A stretch of 64,000 nt of DNA from Chionis minor. Lineage: Eukaryota > Chordata > Aves > Charadriiformes > Chionididae. Made by a program: the position numbers and the translations under genes. The DNA is taken from assembly GCA_013398295.1 (NCBI GenBank), contig VZSF01006711.1:62001-126000 (forward strand), in the 5' to 3' direction. Below the pieces are notes generated by a model. It saw nothing but the letters and a program-made list of their open reading frames with translations, searched no databases and was not told the DNA's origin. Shown here one piece after another: positions 1 through 11,015 of this stretch (position 1 is its first letter; every line of letters begins with the position of its first letter).

Positions 1-2839
1 CTCTCTGCCACCCTATCGGATGGGCGTGGATCATCTGGCTCCTTGACAATGACAAATAATATGGCTAAAGGAAAACAGGAGATACTCACTGATACTGTAA
101 TCACCTTGGTTAAATCTAGAAGGAGTTGCTAGAAAAACTTTAGCTATGGATAAACTCTGAAGCAAAGTCGTGAATGGATTATTCATTTATTTCTAGCCAA
201 TTTATTTCTAGTCTTGGGTCTTCTAAATTTCACCTTGAATATGGATTTTACCCAAAGAAGACAGTCCTAGGTTTCTCGAGAAAAGTATTGTTCCCAGAAC
301 TGAGGTTAAATGTTATCGGCATCCCTTTTTCAGAAGAGTGCAATGCTCACGTTTTATAGAGGTAAGACCTGACTGTAACCTCTCAACTGTCTTCAGACCT
401 TTCAGGTGGAGATACCTTTTCTCAGGGCAGTCAGCACCTCTGTGGCTGAGAGTTCTGCAAAATAACCTTGTGCTTGTCTGATGTCCTGATTGTTGCTAGA
501 AAAACACGTGAGATGTGGTCATCAAAACATCATCTTTGCTTGGCTGATTTAAACAAGTCACGGAGGGTCAGAAGCCCTAATGTCTATGTTAGGTTGAGCT
601 GGCCTTCCCAAAGCATGAAGGATTGCTTACCTGCCTAGAAATGCAGTGTATATGGGGTTGTGTGTACGTTCAAGTAGGGTAGATATATAAAAATAGGTGC
701 CAGAGAGAACAAAACACTTAAACTGATTTAGAGCAGGAAAAACACAAGATGGCACAAGCAGCATTTTAAGGATGCTCTGTGAAGTTGAGAAACGAGTAAT
801 TCATGCACTGCCTTAAAGCCACAACCCCCTAACTGGAGAATACTAAACAGTACAATTGCACTATAAATTGCCGTGCTTGCCCAAGAAAGATCTCTGTGCA
901 GTAGCTCATCTTGGTGTCAGTCAGCCTTAGGAAGCATTCTAAACCTGTCTGTACAGATTGTGTTATTTTACAGACTTCCAGAAGCCTCAAATAAGATGTT
1001 TTCTACCAGGTGATGCTGCCACACTGGCTTCCTGACCCAGCTCTGCTTTGCAGTTCCCTGGGGACATTCACTCACAGGTTATGATCAACAGAGAATCTCC
1101 TAAACCCGTGGACATAGGTCTAATATCAAGAACCACAATGTGCACTGGACAGTACCTGCTTCCTAATTTCTTTGCGAAATTTCCACAGGGTGGGATAGGG
1201 AGGTAAATGCTTGTGGATGGGTGTGGGGAGGATACAACAAAGCTGGACTGCAGTAAATATCACCTCACTGTGTTAAGTCACCTGCTGCCAAATGCTGAGG
1301 ATGCTGGATCCCTACCAAAGTCAGCAGAAGCTGAGAAGAGTTGGTGTTACTCAGGACCAGAAGCTTTGTTTAACCCAGCAGCTGAGGCTGCAGTGCTGAG
1401 CTACCTGATGCCGTGTCCGGCCGTGCCCCCACGGGGGTCTGCCTTGCTGCCTGCAGTGCCCCTGGGATCCTGGCCTAGAGCTTGCTCGCACATCCATCCC
1501 GAATGGGCAGCCACAGAGTCCCAGTCAAACCCTAGGTCTAATCCCCTGGGGCTCTCAGGCAGTTCGGGTCTCCAGGAGGAATTTGTAGTTTTGACTTCTC
1601 TTTACATCTTGCAGGCTTGGGATTGATCCTAGGACAGCAGTCAGCGAGAACTTCCCGAGTCACGCTGGCACATCAGCTCTCACCTCTCCACCAGACTGCT
1701 CTCTCCTACCCCTCTTCTAGTGTTCCACGGACTCAATTTCTTCATTGCAAAATACATACCGTTGCTGTTGATGTTAATGGGAGCTTTGACATTTCAGCTG
1801 GGCCAAAACATTATTCTGCTTGCCTTCCTTTATATCAGAAGTTTGCTTCAATTAAACTACACTTTTCCCATTGCTTTGTGTTACTTGGTTGCTAAATTTA
1901 ATGAGAAGAGCTTATCTTGGAGCTTATGAATGAATCCCCACCCCTTCTGCTATGCCTCTTTATTGTCTTTTTTATACCCTACCAACAAGCCCCACCAAAC
2001 CTTGATTTGAGATGCTCGTGCCTTCTCAGTTGGCCACCTCACCTCCTTTGCTGGGTCTTGTGGATCCCATGTGAGGCTGATGTACAGGAATACGTGTCAG
2101 CCCATGTGAGGCTGACATAAAGGCTGTGCCTCAGCTTCTGGCATGTAAACCCAGCAAAAACAGGTTCCCTAGTGCTCTGGCCAGTACCCTGCTGCAGGGT
2201 CATCTGTTTTTGCAGTATTATACCTTCGTATGAATTTAAGGGGTTTGTCATTTTTATAGAGCTGTTATTGCGCTCTACATTTTAGTTGTGCCTACCTGTC
2301 TGAGGTGACGAAGGGGGTTATATGAAGCAGTTTCCATTCCAGTGGGTGAACAAGCGGCTCGTGGTGCCACAGAGCTCCCAGTACCATGCGCTACATGCTC
2401 ACAGCGGGGACCAGGCTACCACAATTCCCCAACTTGCCCTCGGCAGCCATGCCAGAGGCTGCCTCAGCACTCAGCCTGGGTCTAGCCAAAGGTGGCAAAT
2501 ACATTTCTGCCTGGCAAGCCCCGCTGTGGAAATTACCTAGCACATGCACTCAAGCCTTCAACAGCAGAATGCTGCGTATTTGCTCAGGTACTAAGCAGAA
2601 AAGACAACACTGACTTAATTGCAAGTTACTTGTGACTTACAGAAGCACTCACGGCAGTATTCAGTATTACAGATACTGGAATTATCTTGCCTTCAAACTA
2701 CGCCCTACCTTTGTGACTCTGTTTTCCCCTCACATTGCTCTGAAGCTCCCCTAATTGCCCCCTCAGAGCAGCGTGCAGTGCGCCCAGTGCCAGCAGAGCA
2801 GAGCTGAAGCAGACACTTTCCGAAAGCCTCAGCTCAGTG
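1..2839. other. Unique sequence, no gene recognised
   Basis: I see no repeat family, RNA gene or convincing exon. The open frame at 1207-1626 is Ser/Pro/Ala-rich with no domain. Only the small direct repeat near 2.07-2.12 kb stands out. Confidence 0.6.
2066..2115. repeat. 15-base direct repeat, spacing 35
   Basis: The word 'cccatgtgaggctga' occurs at 2066-2080 and again, identical, at 2101-2115. The intervening sequence is not repeated. Confidence 0.9.
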
Positions 2840-3175
2840 ATGCCTAGGTGTGCGGGGTGCTAATTACGTTGATAGCCCAATCAAAAAGATGCTGGATAAT
2901 AATCAGTTTCTTCAGCGAGGGCCACAGCACACTGCCCATTTCTGCCAGCTCCCGGCACAAGGGGCCAGCATCCTGCCGAGCAAATCCTGCCCCGAAAGGA
3001 CAGCCCTTGACCCCCCAGCTCTGCATTAGTCATTATCAGGGGGCCAGCGTTTGCAGGGAAACATGTGAAAATGTCAGCACAGATGGAGATTAAGCCGTCT
3101 TCACCTAACGTCAAAACTGCCATCTGCTTCTCTCCTGCACAGCTCTAATCAGATTTTCTCGACAGAAAAAGTAAG
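2840..3175. promoter_or_regulatory. Candidate conserved noncoding element
   Basis: Unique sequence rich in transcription-factor-like words: 'ctaattacg' and 'gataataatc' (homeodomain-type cores), 'catctg' and 'cagatgg' (E-boxes), and 'ctctaatcag' near 3,145. The texture (no low-complexity tracts, balanced composition, dense motif-like words) is typical of conserved noncoding DNA. I cannot test conservation. Confidence 0.22.
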
Positions 3176-3959
3176 CAGAGGGATGGGGAAGGCTCTGAGC
3201 ATGCAGGCATCCGTGGCCTTTCTGTGCTCGTGTGGAGAGGCCTGGGGAGCTGAAAAGGGCTCATCTCGACATTTCACGTGGAAAGGCTCTGTCTGGCTTC
3301 CTCTATCTCTTGAAAGGCAGGACTCACCAGGAGCAAGCAGCGAGGCCTGCCCTCCCACTGTATGAGTTGGAATAAAAGAAAGCTATTGTTAAAGTGGACC
3401 TTGTCCTCATATGACCGGTTTTGTTTATTTAAGCAACAATCAGCAAAGTAAAGCTTTTAGCTGATGAATTTTTATTGGGAGCCTGCTTGGTTCCCCTGGC
3501 TGATTCCACCCTTGCACTCTCAAGAGCAATATACTTCAGAAGACAAGTGGATAGCAAAAGAAAATGAATGGGAGAATTGGACAGTTTGATCCACAGTCAC
3601 ACCAGAATGTCATTCTGCCTTCCCTTCCCTTCCCTTCCCTTCCCTTCCCTTCCCTTCCCTAGCCCAATATGTTCAAAGCTAAATTTGCTACTGCTAAGTT
3701 GAGAATAAATAATTCTAAGGAATACTGTGATTTCTGTAGGAACAAGATGACTGGCTGAACATTAAGCTTATGTGTCCAAAGCCTAAAAGGTGAGCTACAT
3801 GGAAGAGTTTCTTGACGTGGCTCACAGATCACAGTTAAGTGTGTGGATTGGGGCTTGCCTTCTCCCAACAGTGATACTGTTGACATCTGCTGAGCACCTG
3901 ATCCACAGTAATCTCAGAGACTTCCATTCAGACCTGCTCATCAACCAGTTGGTCCCCAT
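3176..3959. other. Unique sequence around the TTCCC tract
   Basis: Apart from the microsatellite no feature is recognised. The older LINE relic may extend leftward beyond 3,960, because 3,880-3,960 has a weakly similar character, but I cannot support it. Confidence 0.5.
3618..3660. repeat. (TTCCC)n pentanucleotide microsatellite
   Basis: About eight and a half perfect copies of the pentamer TTCCC lie in tandem, uninterrupted. The tract is about 300 bases from the old LINE relic. Perfect pentamer arrays of this length are usually length-polymorphic. Confidence 0.97.
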
Positions 3960-4735
3960 CTTGAATTCATATAGCTGGCTATTCCTTTCCAGATGTACTT
4001 CGACCTACCAAGTAGCATCTCTTTTTTTCAGACCATTTCCAACTCAGCTATGAATTTGTGAAGTTCATTTGTAAGTGTAGTCATCCAAAATACTGGCAGT
4101 CCTTTCGAAGTGGTGGTGTCAGCCAGCTTGAAAAGTGTTTTCTCTGTTCCATCATCGGGACCATTAATGAAAGTGCTGAAAGCTTAGTCCATATAGTAAG
4201 CTTCCTATTTTGACAGTAATCTGTCAATGATTGCTCCATCTATAATTTTCTAACCAGTTTTGCAAGTACCCAATAATATATTCACCTAGATGATATTTTT
4301 CTAGCTCATGAAAGTGTCATGGGAGATGGTGTTGAAAGTTTTCCTAAAATCAAGATCTATGGCAGCGTCTGTTTCTTCTCTGTCCACAAGGCTTTTTGCA
4401 CTGTTATAAATGAAAATTAGATTGGTGTGACATATTTGTTCTTGACAAATCCATACAGACTGTTACTCATCTCTTTATACTCTTCTGTGAGCTCACAGAG
4501 TCTATTTGATTATCCAGTTCCGTGGTTTCTGAAACCTGAAGTTATATAGCTTTGTAAGGGAAGCTCCTAACTCTCTGTCTTCTTACTTAATGTTTCAAAG
4601 ATCGGCATCTAAAGATGTCTACTGTCTTTCAAATTTTTCAGTACCTCACAGACTCCCAGTGAATCCTTAAAATGAATGGCCAATGCTTCCAAGATTTCAT
4701 CAGCTTGTGCCGTAAGTACCATGAAGTTCACTAAG
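3960..4735 (-). mobile_element. Ancient CR1/L3-type LINE reverse-transcriptase relic
   Basis: Translated on the minus strand, positions 4316-4357 read DLDFRKTFNTISHD, which matches the Y-L-D-F-S-K-A-F-D-T-V-S-H-D signature of CR1-clade reverse transcriptases (finger/palm region). Just upstream in the element the same frame reads HTNLIF...SLVDREE (about 4358-4425), again as in CR1 ORF2. The preceding GFVKNK-like block is in another frame, so at least one frameshift lies near 4430. The flanks resemble the surrounding ORF2 regions: a 'gcatttcatcagc'-like segment near 4,700 and a 'tttctaaccagttt'-like segment near 4,250. No usable ORF remains. Divergence is far higher than in the 19-30 kb CR1 copies, so this is an old insertion, probably predating the radiation of birds. 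The exact family (CR1 versus L3-like) and both ends are uncertain. Confidence 0.8.
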
Positions 4736-7700
4736 ACATAGCCAAATAGGAACATCTACATTTCTGGGGCACTTCCTGAAGTGTGTTGCTCTCAGTATTT
4801 TCTTTTTAGGCGTTGAAGTTTAGGGAAGAAACCAGACTAATGTGAGAATCCCATCACAAGCTAATGCGCAGTCAGGATAGAGTAGTCTGGGTTCTTCATA
4901 CCCTTCCAAAACCACTAAACATTATTGTTTCCCAGACACAGCCATGGCAACCCCTAACCAAGCTCCCCTCAAATACTGTCATTCTCCATTACTGTACATG
5001 AAGTTGGAATTTGAGGTCATCCTCATGCGTCTCGAGTATATGTCACTCACATTTATTGGTATTGTTCCTCGCACAAAAGATAATCCCACAAAGCTCCTTA
5101 TTTCTAAAGTGCATGGTAAAGTGTATCCCAGATCCTTTTGGGAAGCCTTGTTCTGAATGCATCTGTGGACTGTCTTTGTTACAGGATTGTATCCATGCAC
5201 TAGCAGGAGGTGGGAAGCAACAGGACTCACAGTGAGATGGAGGGAACTGCAGGATCACTGCTGGAGAACTTCCTGTGCTTGAAAACTGCACGTCCGGCCG
5301 TGCCCCAGCCCCATGGCAGACAGGCATGGAGATGGCATGTGAAAAGGGAAGAGCTGGTCTCATTACCGGGAAGACTACAGCTACCTGGAGGCAGCGGCCT
5401 GGAGTCAGGTCAAGAATTTTTCAGGACTAGGCTTTGGGGGGACCTTAAGCTCAGTCATGCTGATGAGGATGGACAAGCCCTAACTTACCAGCCTAGATAA
5501 CGATGTTTCATAAGAGCTCTCTATGGAGCTCTTAAATCAACCTTATATTTACAATCCATGGAATACACATACGATTTGTCTTCCAGGACAAATGTAGCTC
5601 CTGAGTTTCAGAGAAGTTAAGGGCCATGTGCGACACAGCTGATTTCTTGTAAGTCCAAATGCACCAGCTCCTTCATTACTGCAGCAGTTGTACCTATGTA
5701 CCCATTTTACTTTACACATAATCTTCACCTGCAAGTTTAAAAACATTCCCAGGAAACTTGGTTTTCAGTCCAGAGCTTGCATCTCATTATCCCATGACCT
5801 TCCTGAATGAACAAACTATCTTCTGCTCTCCAAAAAACAGACCTATATTCTCAGGAGAGAATGTAGTGTCTCCCAGGAGAGATAAAAGGACCTGCTGGTC
5901 CTTTGCTTGACTTCTCTTCCTGCGCAAGAGGTGGGAGTGAGATAAAAGTTCCCTCTTCGCTTTTTCTACGGGGGTGGCTCAGGGAAAGTTGTGATGTGCC
6001 TGAGCAAGAAGTCCTACATTTGATACACACTGAGCCACAGATCTTATCATATAAAGAGCCCACTATAAAGTCTAAACTTCCACTGCTACATTTGATGCCT
6101 ATGCTGCTAGTCTGAGATCTGTTTCACCTATGTGTAGAACTGTCAAAGGTCATTAATTTCTCAGAGACAATCATATTTCCCTTCTGCTTTGTGGAAGATT
6201 GATGAGGTTTAAATATCTTTTATTTGATAAACTAAGCAGCATGTCACTGTCTATAAATTCTCTGTAGCTTGCACTTGTACATCTATGTTTGTGTGCACAG
6301 GGATAAAGGATTGTACAGCGTTTCTGGTGTAGAAAAGTATTGCTTGGATTATGTTGAAGTCCTTTGCCCATCATTTTCCCCTGATCAAGCAATGACCAAA
6401 TTAATCAGGATCGCTCATAGGGTTGTCTTAAGCCTAGTCAATAATCACAAAGCTCATTTCTCTCCTTCACAATTTCAGTAGGAAGAGTGCCTTAACAAGA
6501 CATAATTCTTTTATAAGTCATTAGAGGTTCAATTAAGAGATGGAAGAAACTATTTCCATAATGAGAAAGAAAGAAAAGATTTAATTTTGCATGGAAAAAA
6601 CCCCCAAAATTAAAACTTAATAGCAATAATGAGGGAAAAAGTGTATTTACAAATGAAAAAACTACATGTAAATAGAAAGTCCTGCTATTTTTAAGATTCC
6701 CTTGAAAACTGATTGCCTGCATTGACCTGTATCTAAAGCTATTGACAAAGATAAGTAGGGACAGTGAGTCGTCAGTTCAGATTCAGTTCTAATAGTTTGA
6801 ATTAGATGGACCAAACAAGCTGGAATTATCCATTAAATAAGCAAAATCTGCTTGTCATGCGCTTTAATGCTTGATTAATACTGACAGCCAGAGGATGTAA
6901 AGCCGTCCCTTTCTCTGGCCGTGCAGCAGGCTGGGAACGTGTCTGTCCACTGCGCGGACACCCTGTGCCATTGCCATCTGTTGAGAAACTGGGGTGGGAT
7001 TTCAGTACCATGGGTTTGTCTCTGAGCAGAGGGCTGCCATGGGAGCACTGGCGCACGAGGGCTTTGCAGGATTACCCTCTCTGCAGCTGATAGTAAAAAG
7101 CCTGGTGAATGCAAAATACTGTTTCACCAAATGCTTGAAAAGTGCCCTTGAGATTGTTATTCAGATTGCTTTATTTTTTCACCTAAAATTTTCACAGAGA
7201 AGCCAGAGACCCCCAGAAAAGTAGAGCACCAATCCAGATTTCAAAGGGGTGTTAATTTAGAGGGTCCAGAGTTTAAGGTTTGGTTTGGTTTGTTTTGGTC
7301 ATAAGAAATAAAAGCTAGACCCACAGTCTTAGAGGTTAAAAACCACTCAGGCTGACTGCAAAACATCTCCGTCTATGCCTCTTGCAAAGAGCCCAAGCCT
7401 GGAATCAACTGCACTTCCAGTGCTCTGCTCCAGAAGAAAAGAAATTAGTTTTCTTGGGATATGTGAAATACAAGTAATAAAATATTGCTCTCCCGAGCTC
7501 ACCAGTAGGAATACACTGCTTTGAATCCTTGAGATGTCTCAAACTGGACTCCAAAGCAAAGCTGAAGATATTAAATAGGCTGAAAGCAATGAGAAATTAT
7601 ATATGCTCCTGAAATATTAAATCCCTTTATTTCCTGCTCTTTCCCTCGTGTGTTGCATGTCTACACAGATAAACACAGGCAGACCTTTGCCTGCCCTACC

Positions 7701-8821
7701 CAAACTCCGGCTAGCTTCTGGCTGGCCTTGCTTTTGTCCTGCTCTCGGTCTCAGATCCGTTCTGGTGGAATGTCCAGGTAGGAAACCAAAGCTAAAATCC
7801 ATACCTCTTTCCCGCCCCACTGTTGCTCCCCAGCTAGCCCAGGCTCTGGATTTGACAGGCAATGACTCAGGAAAGTGATGCAGTTTTTTGAGGAGCACAG
7901 CGTGGGTATGGAGAACAGTAGCCTCAGGATGTGTCGGCAGGGCTTGTGTGTGCTTACAATTCCAGTGGTACCTCGTGGTATCATCTGTTCACAGACACAA
8001 CACGTCTTCTCCCAGAACCAGCAGCAGAACTCGAGCATGAAATCAAAAAATTGTGTCTGAGAGGGAATTTGAGTTAAACAAAGATTGCACACAACAGGCG
8101 ACAGAGTGGAAACCTTTCTTGAAATAGCCCTTTAACACCAACTTTAAATGCTTTGAAGTGAAGGGTTCAGATTTCCCCGAATGTTTGCAGTTTGGCTTAG
8201 CATTTTTCAAAGCCTCTTTTTCTCTGCGACGCCCCTTGCTATGCATTAAGCCTGCTTCTGCATGCCCCAGGCCATAAATGATTCAAATTATAGAACTTGT
8301 CTTTCGGCTTGAATGGCCGTCCCATCTCTCCGCTGCTCACTTTGATCACAGTGTCTAACCCACTCCTCCAAGTGATATGGTAGGCACATTTAAGTGGGTG
8401 GAAACCGTTCTTCCTCTGACTACCTGCTGCTCCCTGCACAGCGCTTTTGGAAAAGAAAGGGGATGTCAGTCACCGTGCTGGACGAGTGATCGTGCTGTGC
8501 CGTGGTCTCAGTTTCCAGACCTGAACAAAGAGAATGATGATGCCGTTTTGGCCCTAAATCTTTCTCAGTTGTACTGGTAGGGCTGCATGCTGATGAAACG
8601 GCTGCCACTGTTGAGAAAAGCACCCCTCATTTCCCATCCCTGTGCATGTAAATGAGCAACTGACACGAGCCAGCGCAGGTCAGGTTGTACGCTTCATCCT
8701 CAGACACTGAAATTTTCCAGAAGCCCATTTCTGATCTTGTTTCCTGCAGGAAGAATTCTAAGTTGACCGTATAGACTAGCTGATGGGTGAAACTATTCTT
8801 ACGACTGATTTCTGAGATAAT
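4736..8821. other. Unique sequence, no gene recognised
   Basis: No repeat family or exon is recognised. An A-rich patch near 6.59-6.61 kb and the GGTTT tract near 7.28 kb are low complexity. Open frames here are short and overlap on both strands, as expected by chance. Confidence 0.6.
7275..7299. repeat. Short GGTTT/GTTTT tract
   Basis: About four imperfect GGTTT units ending in 'gttttggt'. This is low-complexity sequence with no further structure. Confidence 0.8.
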
Positions 8822-8889
8822 TTTCATGTTTCATGGTTTTCAGGGTGAAACAAATTTTATGTTTCCTGGTTTTAGGGGTGAAACACAAT
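8822..8889. repeat. Imperfect tandem duplication, unit about 34 bases
   Basis: The unit 'catgtttcatggttttcagg' plus 'gtgaaacaaat' is followed immediately by 'tatgtttcctggttttaggg' plus 'gtgaaacacaat'. The two copies differ at about six positions. Confidence 0.85.
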
Positions 8890-10689
8890 GTTCGTAACTC
8901 CCTGGTGGAGTCCTCTTGTGGAAAGCGCTGCCCTAGCAATGCTGGTGGACTCGGTGTGCTTATATGAGAGGACAGCGCAGCCTCTAGCAGTTGGAGATAG
9001 CTGTAACAGACTCCAGCCCCCCCGTTTCCAATGAAGATACTCTCTCCTGCACTCAGGTGCTCAAAGTGGAGCAGCTTTGAATGCTTGTGAGGTGATGACG
9101 GTTCTCGCTGCCTGCCTGCCTGGGGAGGTCTGTGTTCCTTTAGGGCTGCCCCTCTCCCCTGCATGACACTGGACTACTCTAGGTGTGTGACCTCAGGACT
9201 GGTTTTCCACAGCCATGAAGTTCTTCACCCCGTGTTCCTGCATATCACTGCAGTGCGCCAAGAACATCCTGAGCAGGTTGGCACCACGTTAAGGCAGCAT
9301 CAGTACACAGAGAGCATGGTGCTGAGCTCAACAGGAGCAAACGGAGACGCTAAATCCCAACACTGACCACCCTGCTGTGGCTGTGTGCCTCTCTCCAGGC
9401 ACATTTCTGTGATGAAATGCAGAAGGGAGGGATGAGACAACCAAGGGATGGCCTTGGGACCCCTCCAGGCTGTCCACCCCACCGCTTTCCTGCCTCCCTA
9501 CAGTGCTGATGATCATGGGGAGGGCTGGAACAGAGTCTGGGGAAGGAGGAGAGACCAGCAAAGGAAGGGAACAAAGTTTTAAGGAGAGATGCTGCACTCG
9601 TCAAAATAAGGCAGCAGGAGGCAATGCATCCCCTCCCTGGCACCTCCTCCAAGGCTGAAGCCAGCAGTGTTCCCAGTATAGGATATAGGAGAACTTAAAA
9701 TATTTTTTGAGCATCAAAAATAAACTTCTTGTTGGATAGTTTGCTTAAGGTGATGGGAGAAGTATCATGACAAAGAATGATTGAAACATTTTGCCACAGG
9801 AACATCATAAACAAATTGGTTAAACTTACTAGGCCAAAAAATGTATTTGATTGCTGGGCCGCTCTGGACATAAGTTGTCTTCCAGTTTATAAATAAAAGC
9901 AGATCTTTTGTGATCATTTGAAATGAAAAATCTGAAAACAGAATTGAAGAGGATGGGTTTATCCTCTTTAAAAAAATCAATATAAACATTGACTAAAAAA
10001 AAAAAAAGTAATTTCAAACAGGAAAATGTGTCATTTAGAAAATGTCGAAAGTGAATGTTCTGAATAATTCAAATTAAGAGTTCAACACTGAGGTGAAAAA
10101 ATACCTGTTTTTTCAATCTGGTGTTGCCAGATATGCACCCTGCCCTAAAAGCTGCATGAAAAATTTAGTAATTTCTGATGAAATACTTGAGTACAATGAT
10201 TGTATGGTACAATATTGGTGTCTGATCTGGGATCCAAACCTGGGCACTCACCTCGGCTGTGCTCGGCAGCCACCTGCCCCTGTGGCATGGGACTGAGCAT
10301 GGAGTAGAGAGGGAGGCTGGGACAGTGGCAGGAGCAGCTCCACGGGCACAAGTGAGATACTTTTGGTATTTCTGAGGCAGTTTGGTAACAGTCTCCAGCT
10401 CCTGGGATTTTCCAAAGGGCTCAAGAAAATAACAGTAAATGGAGTTTCAGTGCAAAATGAACGTGTGCTTTTTGTTTTTCTTTGGAGTCTTCACAAATTT
10501 CCATTCTTGCCAAAGCCCTGAAACTGAGCTTTGCTTGGGGAAGGCAGCCCACCAGGTCATCTGAAGCACCAGTGAGAAAACAGCTCTTGAGAAGGAACCA
10601 GCGTGGGGCTGGCAGAGTTACGGAGTGCTTCGTGGATAATGACAGTGATGGGGAAAATGTGGATCATAGAGACAAGAAGAAAGGAGGCC
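8890..10689. other. Unique sequence, no gene recognised
   Basis: A run of thirteen A near 9,995-10,007 has no attached retroelement. Nothing else is recognised. Confidence 0.6.
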
Positions 10690-11015
10690 ATAATTAAATA
10701 TTCCAAAGTACAACATCATAATTATAGTGGACTAAGAAGTAAGCAAATGACACAGTAAGAATCAGATGGATTCTGAGCTGATTATCATAATGTAAATGCC
10801 AACAGCAATTTACTCAAATCAGAGAGGTTTATTTGCTGAGTGGAAACTAGGTTTAGTCCTAATCAAAATAAAATCAATGTATATTTCAAAACAGATTAGT
10901 GCTGTGAAACAAAGCAGCCATGATTGTTATTCATTATCTTCATCAGCGCCAAGAGGGAATCATTTATGTTACTGCTTAATTACATAGATGTTAACAATTA
11001 ATTAAGTCAATGTGG
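10690..11015. promoter_or_regulatory. Candidate conserved noncoding element, AT-rich
   Basis: The stretch contains many TAAT/ATTA cores ('cataattaaat', 'cataattatag', 'gattatcataatg', 'gcttaattac', 'aacaattaattaag'). 'gttaacaattaat' near 10,991 is close to an HNF1-type site. No repeat family is recognised. Function is inferred from motif texture only. Confidence 0.22.
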
